Shown here piece by piece: positions 61,092 through 64,000 of a stretch of DNA of 64,000 nt (positions within the stretch are counted from its first letter, which is position 1; every line of letters begins with the position of its first letter). The DNA is from DYMC01 sp035406705 (lineage in GTDB: Bacteria; Verrucomicrobiota; Lentisphaeria; Victivallales; GWF2-50-93), in the NCBI GenBank assembly GCA_964426675.1, contig CAYRRM010000004.1, positions 80,371 to 144,370 of the forward strand, given 5' to 3'. The notes under the pieces were generated by a model that worked only from the letters and a program-made list of their open reading frames with translations, was not told the origin of the DNA and made no database searches. The position numbers were made by a program, and so were the translations under genes.

Positions 61092-62216
61092 TCACCCAAG
61101 TTCTCTAAAATAATCTACCATTTCTCTGGAATTCATACCGTATTTCTCTTTTGAATTAGGCATAACAGGTATAATACAACCTTGTTTTGCCCAAAAATGC
61201 ATGCGTTTAACAAATTCCTTTGCTGTTTCATTAGGATAAGGAATCCAGGCCCCCACATAAATGGTCTTACTATTCAGACAACTCTCCATATCTTTTTCAA
61301 ATTCATGATCATATTCCTTTCCTGGTATTATTCCAAAATTTATACCTTTAATCTCTGGCAATGCACAAATTTGTTTTGTAAGATTGTCATTTCTCCCGCA
61401 ATAATGCACCCATCCACCACCAAAGTGCCTTGCCAATTTAGTTGTATACGGTATAACGAACTCTGCTATTTGCTCAGGTCCTAAAAGAGCTGAAGTATCC
61501 TCACAAATGCGTATTCCCATATTGTTCCCATAAAGCATATTACTATGAAAACACTCTCCAAGCCCTTCCCCACTAATTTCCTTCATAATTTCTATCGCTT
61601 TAACTGAAACTTCAACACATAAATTAAGTAGATGATGAACAAAATCAGGGTCATCAAAAATTTCTATAAATATTTGGTCTCCAAAAAGCAAATGAGCTAA
61701 ATCAAAAGGTCCCTGATGGTCCATACAATAAACAGGAATAGCATCTCCAAGTACTTCTTTAAAGAAGCTCATATGACTTAAACCAAGTTCAAAATCACCG
61801 CGTATCTGAATATCATCCACAGAAAAATTAGAAAGCCTCTCTTTCGAAAAATGCTCCTTGGGCCATGGCATCTTATCTTCAAAAACTATTTGCGCCCCCC
61901 CAAAAAGAGACAAAACAACTCCAACTCCCATGTTTGCACGAATGCTTGGAACTACATCACTATAGGAATTCAACGCCGAAAACACATTCCTGATCTGGTT
62001 AAATAACATCATTTCGCTACTGTAAAAGGCCTCCTTCAAATTTGAAGAAGGTATCTCCTCTTGCTCAGGTGTAAGGTCAAAATACGCTATAACAGGAGGA
62101 CTATCTTTTTTTTCCCAGCGCCAATATGCCAACTGTTTTTTTTTCGCTTCTAATATTCTTTCTTTCTCTGCATTCAGCAATTCTACTATTCTCTTAATTC
62201 CTATGATATTATTCAT
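61092..62216 (-). CDS. Uroporphyrinogen decarboxylase-domain protein
   Basis: A 374-residue URO-D superfamily barrel. Recognisable blocks are FFKEVLGDAIPVYCMDHQGPFDLAHLLFG, FDDPDFVHHLLNLCVEVSVKAIE, LLGPEQIAEFVIPYTTKLARHFGGGWVHYCG and IKGINFGIIPGKEY. Many members in Lentisphaerota and related bacteria are not haem enzymes but lie in carbohydrate or methyl-transfer clusters. The surrounding IclR gene suggests a catabolic role. No haem genes are nearby. The Shine-Dalgarno is weak. The 324-base region up to the IclR start is AT-rich and holds the IclR promoter. Confidence 0.8.
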   Translation of the reverse strand: MNNIIGIKRIVELLNAEKERILEAKKKQLAYWRWEKKDSPPVIAYFDLTPEQEEIPSSNLKEAFYSSEMMLFNQIRNVFSALNSYSDVVPSIRANMGVGVVLSLFGGAQIVFEDKMPWPKEHFSKERLSNFSVDDIQIRGDFELGLSHMSFFKEVLGDAIPVYCMDHQGPFDLAHLLFGDQIFIEIFDDPDFVHHLLNLCVEVSVKAIEIMKEISGEGLGECFHSNMLYGNNMGIRICEDTSALLGPEQIAEFVIPYTTKLARHFGGGWVHYCGRNDNLTKQICALPEIKGINFGIIPGKEYDHEFEKDMESCLNSKTIYVGAWIPYPNETAKEFVKRMHFWAKQGCIIPVMPNSKEKYGMNSREMVDYFRELG

Positions 62217-62485
62217 TTTTTGAAATACTATTCCTTATCATTATCATTGATTCTTAATATGAATTTTTACGATTACAATTTAGAGCGAAAACAGAAACAA
62301 AAACCATATTCTCAATTTAGCATAGTTAGAAAAAATTGCGAAATAAAATTTACCTGAAAGTTAAAATGAGAAGGAATAACCTGAAATAGTCTTGTCTCAC
62401 AGAATAAAAAAACTTTTTTCAAGCAATTCATCTTATCATACTCCTATTTTTGTCTCTAAAACTATTGTACTTATAAAAATTTCAT

Positions 62486-62513
62486 TTGACTTTTTTGCAA
62501 CTTTTATTATTTT
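62486..62513 (+). promoter_or_regulatory. Likely sigma-70 promoter of the iclR-type gene
   Basis: TTGACT (62486-62491), 16 bases, TATTTT (62508-62513). The -35 context ATTTGACTTTTTT is identical to that of the promoter at 53163. The rest of 62217-62540 shows no gene. Confidence 0.45.
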
Positions 62514-62540
62514 AAAATATATTAAGTGGGGTCTAATTTT

Positions 62541-63344
62541 ATGTCAATAACGGGAAGAAAAAAAATACACCCAAAATTTCTGAAAAGAAAAAATATCCTC
62601 TCTTCTGTTCAAAAGGCATTATCCTTAATCGAATACATTTGTAGAAATGCTTCAGTTGGAGTAAGCGAAGCAGCAATAAAATTAAAAACTGCCAAAAGCA
62701 CAGCATATAGAATACTTTCTACTCTCGAAGATAGCGCCTTTGTCATTCAGTGTCAAAAAACAGGAAAATATAAACCTGGTACGAAACTAATAGAATTAGA
62801 AATTCTAAAAAATTCTTTGCGAAATTCACATATAGATTTGGATACATTACACCATATCCTGAAAAAACTATCTAAAGAAAGCGGAGAAAATGCGATTTTT
62901 GCATATCAAATACCATCAGAAGACAATTTTATCGTTGTATCCGAAGTTCTTTCCTCCAACTCTCTGATTGCCCGTCCGATGCTATATGAAAAATTTTCAA
63001 TCCTCTCTTCACCTGTTGGCATCGCATACCTATCAACATTCAAGAAGCATGAAGCAAACAGAAAAATCGAAGAACTTATCAAGAAAGAAAAAGAACTAAA
63101 AATCTCAGAAAAAAATATTCTTAAACAAATTAATAATGCATCAAAATTAAAATACTATTGTGCTGAACCTGCCAAGCACCCAGAACTCACAATGATGGCT
63201 ACTCCAACATTCTCCTCCTCTGGAATATTTAAGGGCTGCCTTGCGATATTCGGACCAAAATTTCGACACAATTCTAAACAAAGTAAAAAATGGGGAAAAA
63301 TACTTCTGGCGTCTTCAAAAACACTATCCTCTGTAATCCAATAA
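62541..63344 (+). CDS. IclR-family transcriptional regulator
   Basis: A 267-residue regulator. The N-terminal winged helix is SSVQKALSLIEYICRNASVGVSEAAIKLKTAKSTAYRILSTLEDSAFV. The C-terminal effector domain reads KLSKESGENAIFAYQIPSEDNFIVVSEV, then SSPVGIAYLS and AEPAKHPELTMMATPTFSSSGIFKGCLAIFG. I use the ATG at 62541; a GTG at 62526 would add five residues. It is divergent from the URO-D gene and probably regulates it. A degenerate palindrome (TTGCGAAATTCACA, 62818) lies inside. Confidence 0.9.
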   Translation: MSITGRKKIHPKFLKRKNILSSVQKALSLIEYICRNASVGVSEAAIKLKTAKSTAYRILSTLEDSAFVIQCQKTGKYKPGTKLIELEILKNSLRNSHIDLDTLHHILKKLSKESGENAIFAYQIPSEDNFIVVSEVLSSNSLIARPMLYEKFSILSSPVGIAYLSTFKKHEANRKIEELIKKEKELKISEKNILKQINNASKLKYYCAEPAKHPELTMMATPTFSSSGIFKGCLAIFGPKFRHNSKQSKKWGKILLASSKTLSSVIQ

Positions 63345-63450
63345 AATAATAATTAAAATTTTTTTTTAAATATCTTATTTGTCTCTCGATTTGAATGAAT
63401 CTATTGGTAACTATAATTTTGAATAATAGTACAAAGTGATATTAGAATTG

Positions 63451-63484
63451 AGAAAAAAAAAACGGGGAAATTTTCCCCGTTTTA
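63451..63484 (-). terminator. Rho-independent terminator of the SWIB gene, possibly bidirectional
   Basis: AACGGGGAAA and TTTTCCCCGTT form a near-perfect palindrome (63461-63482). Read on the minus strand it is followed by ten T, which fits the SWIB transcript ending about 25 bases after its stop. Read on the plus strand four T follow, so it may also end the iclR-type transcript. Confidence 0.85.
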
Positions 63485-63508
63485 ATTCTTCAGGAAGGCT
63501 AAAAGCAA

Positions 63509-63766
63509 TCAGGAAAGATGCTTATTAACCAGTTTTGTCATTTCAAACATTGTGACCTGGTCTTTCTTGAAAATAGGTTTTAATTTTCCGTCAGCATTAA
63601 TGCAACGTTTATTCTTCTTGTCCTGTAAACCATTTTTCTTGATGTAAGCCCAGATTTTTTTGGTCACTTCTGTTCTTGGAAGTGGTTTGGAACCAACGAT
63701 TTCTGCCAATGCAGCACTTGGAGTCATTGGTGCCATGAATTTTGCGTTTGGTTTTCTTTTTGCCAT
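63509..63766 (-). CDS. Small SWIB/MDM2-domain protein
   Basis: An 85-residue protein made almost entirely of one SWIB domain (MTPSAALAEIVGSKPLPRTEVTKKIWAYIKKNGLQDKKNKRCINADGKLKPIF...). The domain is known from eukaryotic chromatin remodellers and, in bacteria, from Chlamydia and other PVC members as short stand-alone proteins or fused to topoisomerase I. The basic N-terminus (MAKRKPNAKF) fits a DNA- or protein-binding role. GGGAGG precedes the ATG, and a strong terminator follows. Its role in bacteria is not established. The 234 bases to the window edge are very AT-rich with nothing recognisable. Confidence 0.93.
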   Translation of the reverse strand: MAKRKPNAKFMAPMTPSAALAEIVGSKPLPRTEVTKKIWAYIKKNGLQDKKNKRCINADGKLKPIFKKDQVTMFEMTKLVNKHLS

Positions 63767-64000
63767 TTTTGCCTCCCTTTTAAAAATTTGGGGTTTTTAT
63801 TAAAAACTAATAAAATTTATATCCTACTCTATGAAAATCAAAGAAAAAATGTAAAAAAATTTCATTTTTTTTTACATATTACTGAAAAACCATAAACACT
63901 TCTTGTCTTAAAAATTACATAACACATTGATTATAAAAATTTTATAAATAATAAATTTATTTTTTTTACTTCATTTTCCTAAAAAAAAATTTTTTTTATT

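Noticed and set aside
1..64000. CRISPR arrays, phage genes, defence islands, rRNA genes
   Set aside because: No regularly spaced direct repeats, cas, phage structural or restriction genes were found on reading the window.

Overview
The window is AT-rich DNA (roughly one third GC by eye) with dense bacterial genes, short operons and standard Shine-Dalgarno sites. Several features point to the PVC superphylum, most plausibly a Lentisphaerota-like bacterium: prepilin-like secreted proteins with the [21 protein letters not shown]-terminus and an H-X9-DG type C-terminal motif, a PilM/PilO-like/secretin locus resembling the Akkermansia Amuc_1098-1101 arrangement, a stand-alone SWIB-domain protein, and many secreted glycan-active proteins. 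The taxonomy is inference; no rRNA gene is present.

Layout. 1-2303: 5' part of leuC, an iron-sulfur flavoprotein and tatC on the minus strand, then a small Lys-rich secreted protein with a clear terminator. 2514-7350: dnaE and cinA. 7457-14415 (minus): the nusA-infB-rbfA translation operon continuing into a membrane-anchored CBM9/DOMON-like protein, galK and dxr. 14653-18914 (plus): rpsT, a PHP phosphoesterase, an Aquifex-type aconitase and a PfkB sugar kinase. 18950-24155: HtrA protease, a DUF2851 protein, an EamA transporter and a zinc-ribbon Ser/Thr kinase. 24478-35501 (minus): a long run reading prepilin, secretin, PilM-like, PilO-like, PilP/GspC-like, PilB/GspE ATPase, UV endonuclease UvsE, AraB, AraD. 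35584-42191: a membrane glycosyltransferase and two large exported proteins. 42355: tRNA-Val(CAC), then recO. 43219-50756: two TIM-barrel sugar isomerases and a Gfo/Idh/MocA dehydrogenase, divergent from a DeoR regulator followed by a fused E1 and an E2 of a 2-oxoacid dehydrogenase. 51066-58885: a glycan-degradation neighbourhood (DUF4185-like propeller, AraC regulator, two prepilin-like proteins sharing a 91-bp identical block, a clan GH-A glycosidase, and an esterase broken by one in-frame stop). 58922-63766: ComEC with a degenerate C-terminal domain, a URO-D family protein, an IclR regulator and a SWIB protein.

The most striking observation is a short palindrome, TGCGAWWWTCGCA (W = A or T), usually extended to TTGCGAWWWTCGCAA. 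I count 18 perfect copies plus degenerate ones. All lie inside protein-coding genes, in all three reading frames and on both strands, and chance predicts essentially none at this base composition. It behaves like a highly iterated palindrome under selection on the DNA, comparable in kind to cyanobacterial HIP1 or to uptake sequences. It is the best candidate here for something undescribed.

Functionally the window mixes core information genes with heterotrophic carbohydrate metabolism (galactose, arabinose/ribulose, 2-keto-3-deoxy sugars, oxidised sugars or polyols, polysaccharides) and an envelope-spanning pseudopilus-like export system. That system could display or export the prepilin-like proteins encoded both next to it and inside the glycan cluster.
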